Of a stretch of 64,000 nucleotides of DNA, positions 1 to 11,700 are shown piece after piece. This DNA comes from Leptasterias polaris. Taxonomy: Eukaryota; Echinodermata; Asteroidea; Forcipulatida; Asteriidae. Both the position numbers and the translations under genes were made by a program. Location: contig JAZGTN010000002.1 in the NCBI GenBank assembly GCA_037783415.1, positions 744,001 through 808,000 on the forward strand, written 5' to 3'. The notes below the pieces were generated by a model. That model saw nothing but the letters and a program-made list of their open reading frames with translations, did not search any database and had not been told where the DNA came from. Numbering within the stretch: the stretch's first letter is position 1; every line of letters begins with the position of its first letter.

Positions 1-333
1 GTTTCCTTTGACATATTGCCTTTGACTAAATCATTGCCTATAACCCTTTCAGTACCGCCGAGCCATAGCGGCTCAAAAAAACATCCCACTTGGTGACCAC
101 TGAGGCATTATGGCACGTAATTGTTTCAACTGTAATTGACCATTGAGCCTGGCTGGCTCACAGGTGTATTGTAAGTTATAAAAATGTAAATAGCGCCCTC
201 AATCGCCCCGTGCGTGCATCACCCCGGCAACAAGCTGCCCGCGTGTGCCCTGAAGCGTCGCAAGTTTTAAAATTTAAGCGGGATCGTTAAGCGTCCCCCC
301 ACGCATTCTCGAGTAAGAGATCATTCTGACAAC
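1..333. other. 5' flank of the piggyBac copy, no gene
   Basis: No coding region is visible. The segment precedes the acidic N terminus of the transposase remnant and probably contains its 5' untranslated and terminal sequence. I could not match a terminal inverted repeat here to one downstream of the gene, so the left border of the element is undefined. Confidence 0.4.
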
Positions 334-2059
334 ATGGCCGATGAAAATGAAACAAATTTGGAAGAAATTTTCGCAGACAGTGGTTCAGAAATGTCCTCTG
401 ACGAGGATTCGCCACTTGATGACTCGGAAACAGAAGACAGTGAGGATACAGAGCCGAGGGCCTCGACATCAACAGCAACATTAACCTCTTCTAAGAAGGG
501 TAAGAAGACCAAGAAGAAGCCGAATTTCAGGTGTGGATGGCGTGAAGCCAACTCTTACACACGGCGACCGCCTGTTAAATTTACAGCAAACACCGGGGCT
601 ACAGAAGACTTCAGTTCGTTCTCCCCATACAAATCTTCAAACTGTACTTTTGTGAAGCAGTGTGGCAGATTATGGTACTAGAGACTAATCGTTATGCTGA
701 ACAAATATTGGGAGCGGGGGAAGAAAATAAGCGTGCTTGGAGACCAACTAATGTACCTGAAATGATGGCATTCGTGGCCCTACTTCTTTGCATGGGAATC
801 AACAAAAGGCCTCGTTACTCCATGCATTGGTCCAGGTCTGAAATTCTACGAAGTCCCCTGTACTCAGCAACCATGGCTCGTAACCGATTTACTGCAATCC
901 TAAGATTTTTTCACCTCGCCAATAACAGAGATGTGGAGGGCGAATCTCCCCGTGACAAACTTGCTAAATTACGCCCACTGTTAAACATTGTACTATACCA
1001 TCATTCCTCCGGGTGTACCAGCCGGGACGAAGCCTTTCCCCGGACGAGACGATGGTCAAATTCAAAGGACGACTGAGCTTCAAGCAGTAAATGCCAAGAA
1101 AAGCCGCAAAATGGGGATTGAAATCTTTCTCATTGAACGAATCCGACACAGGGTACACATGTGCCTGGGAGTTGTTCACAGGATCGCAGCCCAGGTCCCC
1201 AACAAGGACAGTCCTCTGTAAGTGATCCTGAGACAAACCATCCATCCGAAATAGGGGCACCAGGCAACGTAGTATTGAACCTTTTGCAGGGACTCGAAAA
1301 TAAAGGACATTGCATCTACATGGACAATTGGTTTAGTAGCCCGGCTCTGTTTTCCAAGTTGTCTGAGCTAGGATTCGGAGCTTGTGGAACTGTGCGCTAT
1401 CACCCTAGGGATACCCGACGTAGCAACCCCCCAAAAATTTTCTATGAAAAGCGGTGCAGATCCCCAATTTTATCAGAAAGCAGGCCAACTATGCGTTATG
1501 TGTGGCAGGACACAAAACGTGTCACTCTCCTCTCAAACTATGGCGATTGCAGTGTCACTAGTAAAAAGATTCGCAGCCGGAAAACTTCAACAGGACTTCG
1601 TCATATCCAAAAACCGTGCATAGTCGAGGATTACAATAAATACATGGGGGGCACGGATCTGGCAGGACAATTATGCACGTACTATACTCATACCCACAAA
1701 ACACTCAAATGGTGGAAACGTGTATTTATGACAATCCTAGACATATGTTTGCTTAATGCTAATGTCGTATACAACAGCATCCATACAAACAAGAGCTTGT
1801 CTACTTTGGATTTTCGGGTCAAGGTGATAGAGGCACTTATTTCAAGCTTGGAGAACAACCCAGTTGACCATGCCAGTCAAGTGCTTCAAACGCCCTTTCA
1901 ACTCAGCACTTTCCGGGTCCGAATGTTGGCGGGAAGAAACGTGACTGTGTTGTATGCAGTTCCACCTCTAATCGGAAACAAACTCGCATGATTTGTAAGC
2001 AGTGTATCAAGCCAATGTGTGTTATACCATGCTTTGAGAATTTTCACACCAAGCGATAA
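334..2059 (+). pseudogene. piggyBac-family transposase, frameshifted remnant
   Basis: This is a decayed transposase of the piggyBac (PGBD) cut-and-paste family. The N terminus (from ATG 334) is acidic and then lysine-rich, as is common in the family. A frameshift near 650-665 moves to a frame reading LETNRYAEQ and the conserved helical region. The catalytic core then breaks again: the DEAFP motif near 1028 sits in one frame, MGIEIF near 1111 in a second, and DTGYTCAWELFTG near 1145 in a third. The remaining core is open from about 1161 and shows MDNWFSSP, GACGTVRYH, DYNKYMGGTDL and KWWKRVF, so the acidic catalytic positions can still be located. A last shift near 1930 leads into a C-terminal Cys-rich zinc-binding tail (CVVCSS, CKQC, MCVIPCF) ending at TAA 2057-2059. 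At least four frame breaks make it non-functional. Confidence 0.9.
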
Positions 2060-2159
2060 ATTAGGTCAACAATTAAACAATAAAGTTAATTATGTAAACA
2101 ATGTGTAAAGCTGTTATACCATGATTGAAGAATTTCCACACCAAGCGAATAATTTTCAA

Positions 2160-4478
2160 TACTTTCTGAAAACTCCCCCCCCCCCCCCGCTACAATGTTG
2201 AATCCCACAATCGCATGCCTGCTAACAATCAACATTGTGGCCGGGGGGGGGGGGGGATGGTACTTAAAAAAAACAAGTATAGCACTTTGGCAAAATTTTA
2301 TGTTAGTTCCTTCTTTACATATTGGTTCATGATAGGTGTAAATTTGATTTGAGGAGTAATTTATTTCCAGTTCATATTGTGTTTAAGCAAACTTATCTTG
2401 TTTATTTTAGGCAATATTGAATGTTGAATCCTATGAGCGCTAATGAGCGCCAATGAGCGCCATGAGCTATGAGCACCATGTTTCCTACATTGATGCGGGT
2501 GGGGGGAGGGGGTAGGATGGTGGTTCTAAAGTACAAGTAGGGGCGGGGGGAGGGGGTAGGATGGTGGTTCTAAAGTACAAGTAGGGGCGGGGGGAGGGGG
2601 TAGGATGGTGGTTCTAAAGTACAAGTAGGGGCGGGGGGAGGGGGTAGGATGGTGGTTCTAAAGTACAAGTAGGGGCGGGGGGAGGGGGTAGGATGGTGGT
2701 TCTAAAGTACAAGTAGGGGCGGGGGGAGGGGGTAGGATGGTGGTTCTAAAGTACAAGTAGGGGCGGGGGAGGGGGTAGGATGGTGGTTCTAAAGAACAAG
2801 TAGAGGCGGGGGGAGGGGGTAGGATGGTGGTTCTAAAGTACAAGTAGGGGCGGGGGGAGGGGGTAGGATGGTGGTTCTAAAGTACAAGTAGGGGCGGGGG
2901 AGGGGGTAGGATGGTGGTTCTAAAGTACAAGTAGGGGCGGGGGGAGGGGGTAGGATGGTGGTTCTAAAGTACAAGTAGGGGCGGGGGGAGGGGGTAGGAT
3001 GGTGGTTCTAAAGTACAAGTAGGGGCGGGGGAGGGGGTAGGATGGTGGTTCTAAAGAACAAGTAGAGGCGGGGGGAGGGGGTAGGATGGTGGTTCTAAAG
3101 AACAAGTAGAGGCGGGGGGGGGGGGGTAATGGTAATTAGAAAGTACAAGTATAGCACTTTGGCAATATTTAATGTGAGTTCCTTCTTTGTAATTAAATGT
3201 GGTAACTAAGAATAGTTTGCATTTTAGCCTTAATTTTGTTCCAGGTCATATTGTGCGTAATCAAAACCTTTTTGTTTTTTTTATTGAATGTGCAATCCTA
3301 TGAGCGGGTTTGGGGGGGGGGGGGGGTGCTTCAAAAGGAAAATATTAAAAAATTATGTTTATTTTAGGTTTCAGAAACAAATTTTCAAATAATCAAAATG
3401 GCCGACTTAAGCAACTGTACCACATTGTTTGTATTTGGTCTCATTGGGTTCCTGCATCCTGAAAACCTCGCAATATTTTTTGTTACGGGCAAAAACCAAA
3501 TTGATTGGCGGCCATTTTGATTAAGAAAATGGCCGCCTTAACCAACTGATCCAATAATTTAATTATGTGTCTTGTTGGCTTCCTTGATCCTGAAAACGTT
3601 CAAGTTTCCAACATTGAGGCGGGGGGGGGGAGGATGGTACTTAGAAAATACAAGTATAGCACTTTGGAAATATTTTATGTTAGTTCCTTCTTTACATATT
3701 GGTTCATGATAGGTAAACAATTTATTTGAGGAGTTATTTTGATCCAGTAACGTTCATATTGTGCTTAAACAAACTTCTCTATTATATTTTATGCAATATT
3801 GAATGTATAATACCGGTGAATCCTATGAGCGCTTATCCAAGTTTCCTACATTGAGGCGGGTGGGGGGAGGGCGGGGGGTAGGATGATTGTTTGAAAGTAC
3901 AAGTATAGCACTTTGGCTATAAAAATTATATAATGTTATATAATGTTATTTAATGCGAGTTCCTTCTTTGTCATTAAATGTGGTAGCAAATAATTGTTTG
4001 GATTAAAACCTTCTGTTTATTTTTGGTTTCATAAACCAATGTTATAAGTTGCTGTTCATACCAATCTGCATGAACATTATTTCGCTAGGAAAATTTGTTT
4101 CTGAAACGTAAACTAAACATAAGGTTTTTATAATTTACTTTCGAAACACCATCCTCCCCCCCCCCCCCCCCCAACCCGCCACAATGTTTGAAACTTTAGT
4201 TGAGCCTCACAGATACTGGGGGTTGGTGTCTATACCCATGTTTTCAGGATGAAATACTGGATCAATTGGTTAAGGCGGCCATTTCGATTTTTGGCAAATT
4301 TGTTTATGAATCCTAAAATAAACAGAAGGTTTGAATAAATTTCTTTTGAAGCACACCCCCCCCCCCCCGAACCCGCTCATAGGATTCCACATTAAATATA
4401 AACAATAGAGTTTTTATTACGCACAATATGACTTGGAAAACAATTACTGCTAAAATCCAAACTATTATTTGTTACGTG
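2160..4478. repeat. Complex G/C-tract repeat family with inverted portion
   Basis: Modules recur in several copies. One is 'tatagcactttgg' followed by 'agttccttcttt' (about 2278, 3150, 3655 and 3905). Another is a gcggg-plus-poly-G tract followed by 'atggt'. A third is a block with 'aaaatggcc' and 'gatcc' (about 3400 and 3525). From about 4075 to 4450 the modules appear in reverse orientation, with C tracts replacing G tracts, for example 'aaggcggccatttcgat' near 4272. No gene is visible. The arrangement resembles a locally amplified satellite-like or MITE-derived family. Confidence 0.65.
2513..3117 (+). repeat. 44-bp G-rich minisatellite, 14 units
   Basis: The anchor 'taggatggtggttctaaag' occurs 14 times, at 2513, 2557, 2601, 2645, 2689, 2733, 2776, 2820, 2864, 2907, 2951, 2995, 3038 and 3082. 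Units are 44 or 43 bp. The shorter form recurs every third unit (2733, 2864, 2995), a 131-bp higher-order period. Variant units reading 'aagaacaagtagagg' occur near 2792, 3054 and 3097. Each unit has two or three runs of four or more G on the plus strand. Proline-rich reading frames on the minus strand are by-products of the repeat. Confidence 0.95.
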
Positions 4479-5660
4479 TGAACAAAGCAATCCCGAATTC
4501 TTGAAGCTCCTTTTTGTCATTTTCAGGTGATGTGGTACTGTTCCCAGATTTTTGCTGAAATTTTTAGCTCCAGGGGGCTACCAAATGGTACAATTACTAA
4601 CATTTCAACCAAGAATTCTGAATTTTTGATCCCTTTGTCCAGTCCAAGAGAGTTTAAAGTCAACAAATACTCCAAGAAACTTTGAAGAAAACACTCCATT
4701 GATGGGAATAGTTAATTACAATGCCCTCTTTTGAATTCGGAGCATTTCTGCACTATCCTTTGAGCAAAATTAGTACGATCGTTTTTTTATTGTTCTCCTT
4801 ATTTTCCATTTATTATGAAATGGTAAAACCATTATTATTTTTTTTTTGAAGCTCCTTTTGTATACTTTTTATAATGCTTATGAAACTTATCCTGAAATCT
4901 ATAATTCTATAGTGATTACCTAATGGTAGAATTGTTATCACTTCAACAAGCTTTCCAAAACTTGGTCCCCCGTTTCAGACCCTTTTCAACATTAATTCTC
5001 AACTGTGTTTACAAAACAATTACCTCAGATTTTTTTTAAAATTCAAAGTACCAAATTGCTTATTATGAACAAGATGCTAATGAATATAAAACTTGAATAT
5101 AACAGTTCTCAGCAAATATTCATCAGAGTATATTTAAGGGATAATCATGTATTTCAACCTCTTTTGGCAAAAAATATGTTCCTAAACTTTTGCATCTACG
5201 ACAAGATGCTTGTAAAATAAATGATATGTATAGGTATACAAAGTGTTATAATTATAGCACTGAGGAGGATCTTGTAGATTTACACACCTTTCTATCAAAC
5301 GAATTACAAGCTTAGTAGATCAAGTTGTTCTTTAATGTTTTTTCAAATATTTTGTCCTCATTCCTACAAGAACCGAAGAAGTTTGATCTTGTATAGTATA
5401 AGGGAATGGATATAAATCATTAAATGTTTACGTGGTATAATGCTCATCAAATGCTTGCCAATATGCTTGGTCTGGTTATCAGCCATTATGAACACATTGC
5501 AGGTAACTTTTTGCCTTGATAAAATATTGAGCACTTCTCAGTCATGAAAAAGAAAGTCATTTAAACATTTACCCAGTCAGTTTCCCTTGTGGTTTATTAT
5601 TTGAAAAAGAAAGTCAGAACACTTTGCTTTTTAGAGCTTATGCAATGAAAAAAAAGAATC
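4479..5660. repeat. Tandem segmental duplication, copy 1
   Basis: This block matches 5930-6990 in the same orientation. Shared landmarks include 'gaagctcctttttgtcattt' (4503 and 5957), 'gctaccaaatggtacaatta' (4577 and 6031), 'gcttattatgaacaagat' (5057 and 6167) and 'caaatgcttgccaatatgc' (5448 and 6826). The offset is about 1.38-1.45 kb, so the two copies lie side by side. No reading frame of note is preserved. Confidence 0.85.
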
Positions 5661-5929
5661 TTTAGTATGGAAAATCAAGCCATTCAATCATTGGTAATTT
5701 GAAAGCATTTTTATTGAAGAGGAATGGGAAATAAGGTGTTATTCTCTGAATTCAGATGCTCTTTTGTTGTCTACTTTGCTAGCGCTGTACTTGAGACACT
5801 CGAAACTTAAATAAAATGTATTTCTTCTGTGGTTACTATTAATGGTGGAAATCTAATTATTTCAAAATTGTAGATAGGTCCTACTTTTAGTTTCCCCGTT
5901 TATTTATTCATCATTTTTTCCTTTATCCT

Positions 5930-6990
5930 GGTGTGAACAAAGCAATCCCGAATTCTTGAAGCTCCTTTTTGTCATTTTCAGGTGATGTGGTACTGTTCCC
6001 AGATTTTCGCTGAAATTTTTAGCTCCAGGGGGCTACCAAATGGTACAATTACTAAAATTTCAACCAAGAATTCTGAAACTTTGATCCCTTTGTCAACATT
6101 GATTCTCAACCCTGTTTACAAAACAATTACATTCCTGGGAAAGTACCCTATTCAAAACACAAAACTGCTTATTATGAACAAGATACTAATTAATATAATT
6201 ATAAAACGTGTATATGCGTGAATTCTAAGCAAATATTCATCAGTGTATATCAAGTATTTCAACCTCTTTTGACGTTGGCAATTCTAGTTATTCAAACAAC
6301 ATATATTTCTAAGCATGATAGTATTCAGGATTACTTTTGCAGCTAGGACGAGATCATGAATGCTTCTAGTAAAGTAAAGTCGCATAGAACCAGTCCACTC
6401 TGTTAGATATACTTCATTTAATTTGTTGTGTCTAATGGTAATAATGTAGCAAAACATCAGCGGCCTAAAAGATTAAAATGATAATATCGACATAATATTT
6501 ATCAACAAATTCATAATGCCAGATCTGATAGTGTGTCGCGATTGCTTTGTTCCGACTAACTTCCTTATCAGAGTACATGAGGTAAAAACCTATAAAGTAC
6601 GTATTATGTAGGTATATACAAAGTGATATTAGGCACCGAGGACTTCGACGGATCTTGTATATTTATAATTTTTCTACCCAACCCAATACAAGCTTAGCAG
6701 ATCAAGTTCTTCTTTAGTGTTTTCTTCAAATATTCATGCCTAAAAGAACCATAAAAGTCTGGCTTTGTACAGTATATTGGAATGGATATAAATCATTAAA
6801 TGTGTACGTGGTATATTGCTCATCAAATGCTTGCCAATATGCTTGGTCTGGTTATCAGCCATTTGAACACATTGCAGCTAGCTTTTTGACTTGATAAAAT
6901 ATTGAGCACTTCTCAGTCACGAAAAAGAAAGACAGAACATTTTGGTTATTGAAGCTTAGACGCTATGAAAACGATTTTTTTTAATAAGAA
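5930..6990. repeat. Tandem segmental duplication, copy 2
   Basis: Second copy of the block at 4479-5660, with scattered substitutions and small indels. It ends near a 'gaaaaagaaagacagaac' stretch that corresponds to 'gaaaaagaaagtcagaac' near 5604. The two copies are adjacent and not separated by an internal gene, so they do not look like LTRs. Confidence 0.85.
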
Positions 6991-7025
6991 AATCCACCCC
7001 CACAAAGATAATAGCAATTCAAGCA

Positions 7026-7174
7026 TTAAAGGGTGTATACAACATTGGTAATTGCCAAAGACCTGTATCCAAACTTGATGTGACCCAAAATATACATTAA
7101 ATAACAGACCTGTGAAATTTTAAGCTCAATCTGTCTTCGGAGTCATAAGAAAACAGTTAAAAAAAAACATTATG

Positions 7175-7205
<31 letters not shown>

Positions 7206-7380
7206 CTGGCAGGATAAAGACTATTTTTTTGTTTACTAATTTCCTAAAAACTATGGCATTTCAAGCAAAACTATTTCAAGGGAAGTTTTTCCACCATGAC
7301 CATCTTTATACCATGTAAGTTAGGTGCAAATCTGTTAACGTTTAGATTTTCAATCTTACCAATGTCGTACATTCCCTTTA
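7026..7380. mobile_element. MITE, TTAA-type family 1 (copy A)
   Basis: The ends read 'ttaaagggtgtatacaacat' and, inverted, 'cttaccaatgtcgtacattc' plus 'ccttta'. It carries the family's internal blocks 'aacagacctgtgaa', 'cttcggagtcat' and 'ccatgaccatctttatacca'. A T tract of about 33 bases lies inside near 7171-7203. Related copies in this window are at 14608, 32243, 52131 and 53986. TTAA-flanked ends beginning AGG suggest a non-autonomous piggyBac- or Kolobok-type element; the superfamily is inferred. Confidence 0.8.
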
Positions 7381-8504
7381 CGAGGGATGTAGAATTCAAT
7401 ATTATTCTCGGAATTTAGAGGCTTTTTGTCACAGTGGTAGTCGAGAAAAAACAAAATCAATTTTTGGTCGCTACTTTACTATCGCTGTTCTTGCAGATCC
7501 TCAAAACTAAATGAAATTAAATTCTCCCAAGGGGCTACAAATTGGTGGAAATTTCATCACTTCAACATACCTTCAACATTTTGTCGAGATCACAGTGGTG
7601 GGTTATAGTTATATGGTTTCCGGACAGTAACTCCAGTCAGAAGTGATAATCCATACTCCATTTTGACTACATTATTATGAAAACGAAAACATGCTAAAAT
7701 TTCATTAAGAGACACCTGGAGAGTTTATTAACTCTGATCATTCGAACACTGATTAGTGCGTGAATTTATTAACATAAGAAAGCCGGCTCTGTGAACTAAC
7801 GAATGCCCCTAACTAACCAAGCATTATGCTGTTTCACATTTGTTGTATACCCTGTTCATCGAGTGCTGTGAACTACCACATAAACTGTTTTCTCTCTACG
7901 TATATTGTTACCATTATCATTTATTTTGGCAAAAGATGTTCGTGCTCGCGCATACCCCACGTATGGTGTGAACGCACGGACTGTAAAAATCTAGCTGGTA
8001 CGCACATGAAAGTAACATAATGCAAAGCATAAAGCCGAACACCAACGAAAGTACATCAATAAATAGTATCATAACATTTCAAAGCTTATGGTCTGGTTCT
8101 TGAAAATATGCATAAACCGTCAGTTATGCGAAAATGATTGACCCAAGCAAAAATTGAACAGCCTTAAGAATGGCCCTTGACAAACTATACGATCGGCGAA
8201 AGAAAACTCACGAATTCTGTTGACTTGTATCCCTTTTCGTTGGTATTTAACATTAAGCTTGCTCCGTCCATTAACAGTGGTCATTCCAGCCACCATATCG
8301 GTATTTACCACACAGTGAAAACCAGGTGATCGCACTATATATTTCCGATGCCTTGTTGATGCTCGGACAAATGTAGACAAAAAAACTCATCTTAAATTTA
8401 CCGTCGATCTGTTGACTATTTAAACAAAACATTATTTTGCGTAACATTACCCTTTTAAATATCAATAAACGTTTGTTTTGGTTTTTATATATTTGTTTTT
8501 ATAA
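7381..8504. other. No gene recognised
   Basis: AT-rich sequence upstream of the first candidate exon of the EGF-FReD gene. It may contain that gene's promoter, but I see no convincing core promoter motif. Confidence 0.4.
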
Positions 8505-8769
8505 ATGTTTTTCGTTCAAGCGTTCTGGGTGGGGCTCGCATCGGTTTCAGCATTTAGCTGCAGCCTCGGGACGGAACCAAACCCTAAGGAGAACGGCATT
8601 ATACGGTGGGTCATGCCGTTAAATCACCGACATCGATGCCAGTGTACCAGCATCTACCCAGGGGGCTTAACCACGTATACACCCGAGAGAGGGTTTGATC
8701 CGTTTTACACCGATCGCCCTCTCTTCACAGACCTCAAGACAGAAATATTCAACTACTTTGAGTGTGAAA
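8505..8769 (+). CDS. Candidate first exon with signal peptide
   Basis: ATG 8505 directly follows an in-frame TAA and opens a frame starting MFFVQAFWVGLASVSAFSCS, which looks like a secretory signal. A basic and aromatic stretch follows, with a CQC pair and a final YFECE. The frame leaves through a strong donor, GTGAGT, at 8770, in phase 1, which matches the EGF exon at 13581. The body of the exon resembles no domain I know. An internal acceptor such as 'cgttcaag' before 8521 would instead make it an internal exon and remove the signal peptide. Confidence 0.5.
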
Positions 8770-11700
8770 GTGAGTAGCTGAATAATGATACGAACAAAGC
8801 AAAATGACCATCCCTGGATGCACCAATCAATTAACGATGATACAAGTGAGTCACATCGTCGCCGTTTTCACTAGGCGACGATTTAGTACCGGAGCCAAAA
8901 TTACGTGTTTTTAGAAATTCATGTTTGAAATTGAACTATTTTTCAAACTACCGTTTCGCGACTGTCTTAATGAGTAATTTATTCCTAAACACGTTTTCAC
9001 TTAGTGAAAAAAAAAACCCAAACCAGATCTTTCCGCATGCAGAGTGCTGTACAAACCTATGCATATGTTTGTCACTTTGTAAACACGATAATGACAATAA
9101 ATTCGTCACTCATAACGCCTTTTTAGCACCATGCCCGCGCTATGTATCATTGGATTTCACTTTAAATTTGTATTTGTCACTTCTTCAATACACAATATAT
9201 ACATTATATAATTTGCCGCAGCACTTTTGAGCCCGGAGGCCTATAAGATGCTGTATAAATTGGTCTCATAACTCAAAAATCTCAAAAGTATGGGACGCCG
9301 TTTATGACTTTATTACGAAACCAATATATATAGAACGAAACAAAAATATATAGAACGAAATAAAAATATATAGAACGAAATAAATATATATATATAACGA
9401 AATAAAAAATATATAGAACGAAACAAAAGTATATAGAATGAAATAAAAATATATTGAACGAAAAACAAATATATAGAACGAAACAGAAATAGGCCTATAT
9501 AGAACGAAACAGAAATATATAGAACGAAACAGAAATATATAGAACGAAACAGAAATAGGCCTATATAGAACGAAACAGAAATATATAGAACGAAACAGAA
9601 ATATATAGAACGAAACAGAAATATATAGAACGAAACAGAAATATATAGAACGAAACAGAAATATATTGAACGAAGCGCCGCCTTCGACGATTAAGAGCCA
9701 GGCCGCACTATTTATAGAACCACGGAGCTATACTTATGCCAAAATATATATAGCACGAAAATTAACATAATAGCAGGAAGCGCCGCCCGCGACGATTAAG
9801 GGCCAGTATGTTAGACTTTAAATCAAGTCGTTAGATAATAGAGTCGTTGTGCACACTCACTGCTGATAAACGTCGAATTATCGATCGCTGTAAGGATGGC
9901 TACACGAACACGTTAACTCAAAACTTTCATTGATCTTGGATCATCACACAGCCACAGAGAATTTTCCCAATTTGGGGGAACAAACTGCAAATTAAGTGAT
10001 TATATTCAGGCTGGTTTAACACGATTCAGTTCCAAGTGGAGCTGAAAAAAAATTATTACAAAAATAAGGGCAGCTTTACGGAAGCGTATTTAGGACATTG
10101 CAACAAAAATTCACGGTTTACTATTTCGCCCGGGCGATTTACTGTCGTTATTATGAAATACGTTAGTGTTTGTTCGCATTATACCGTGACTGAAGAATAA
10201 AACACAATATCAGTATGTACGGCGTTATAACGCCCAAATTTACGGCATTCTCGATCAATCTTTAACCAATTTTCGCAAGTGCTGCACGCCGCGCCGCCCT
10301 CCCCTACTGGAACGCTGACAGCGCATGAGAAAACCTGTGTCTTTTTTAAAACACTTTTTATGCGAATTAAGAGTCATCCTCAACGATCGACACAATGTCG
10401 AGTCCCTGACAGGAAAACATGATATAATGATGTAGAACATATTATTAAAGACCAGTTTAAACGAAAACGGCAACAGTTCGTCACCGTTTTCACGAAGGGA
10501 CGGGCATGTCCAAACGCTTGATTGAGATATACCATTTTACGCTATGCTTGGCTTAACACTGCAAAATCTGCAATACTAAAGCCACGGTTTGCAGTTATAA
10601 ACATCTCATATGATTCTGTATAAGTTTAACCTCTCCATTGACTAACTAATTTCTTAAAATATATTGGCTAATTGCCATAGTAATTAGTCAAAGATGCCCG
10701 TCTCTTCGTGAAACCTAAAAAGTGAGATGACCTACTTAAACACCCAACTGGATAACGTATTAAACATAGGAAAGGGGCGCGCGTGTCACGTGATCACGCG
10801 CGCGCAAAGATACCCGTCCTTCGTGAAACCTGAAAAACGAATTTTGCTACATTTTACGCTCTTCTGTTACAACGCATTACAATGCATTTTTGGGGCCGAC
10901 GTCTCCTCGTGAAAACGCAAAACGCATTTATTGAGATAAAAGCCCCTGCTGAAATAATCAATAATTTGTCATTTAAAGATACCCGTCCCTTCGTGAAAAC
11001 GGTGACGAATTGATCTATGCTGAAATCCATTTAAAATGCTTTCAATCAATATTGAAATTAATTTTGACGCACGCCGTCAGCGGCAGAAGTGTAGCTAATT
11101 TTTCAAAACGTTGAGGTGTGGGCCTAATTTTGTAATCAATAATTACGAACAGTTCAGAAGCGTCAAAGTATCAAAATTACATTTAAATGATAAACAAAAA
11201 CATTATAAACTTGTTTAAATAGCATTCCCGTTAACAATTATTGTTCGGTCAAGTAGCTGTTTAAATATATTTACAACTAAACAGAAAGTGAATACTGAAA
11301 ATCCTGATAAAAAACTTTGCTGATAATAATATGACGCAAACCCGACTGTGCAGTTTCCGTGTCTATCACACTTGAAACTCACATCGTCTGCTATGTTTTC
11401 AGGATTCAGTTTAAGTTTTTTAGTTGCAAATATTTATGGTCAATGTTCTTCATCCTTATGCCATGCTGTCCTGTCTGGGAAAATGTGTAAATAATTGATC
11501 AAGACACCTAATTCGACTAAAAAGTTAAAAAGACAACGGTTTTCTCATATTCTGAGGTAGCGTCCCAGCCAGCGCAGTGCGGCGTACAGCACTTGCGCGT
11601 ATGGATGGGCATGATAACGCCCTAAATAGCGGGGGAAAACATAACTTGGAAGGGGGGGGGGTCTTTTTTAATGTATCGAACCAATCACTTTGTGCACTTT

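Noticed and set aside
2658..3105. Three overlapping 61-residue proline-rich proteins on the minus strand
   Set aside because: They are the translation of the 44-bp minisatellite, offset by exactly 131 bp, and have no gene context.
4479..6990. A pair of LTRs of a retrotransposon
   Set aside because: The two direct copies adjoin each other with no internal domain, primer-binding site or TG...CA borders.
8505..8769. PAN domain in the first exon of the FReD gene
   Set aside because: The Cys spacing (CQC, then one C near the end) does not fit PAN or EGF modules.
9320..9680. CRISPR-like array of 20-bp repeats
   Set aside because: There are no unique spacers, the units are contiguous, an inverted partner exists, and the genome is animal.
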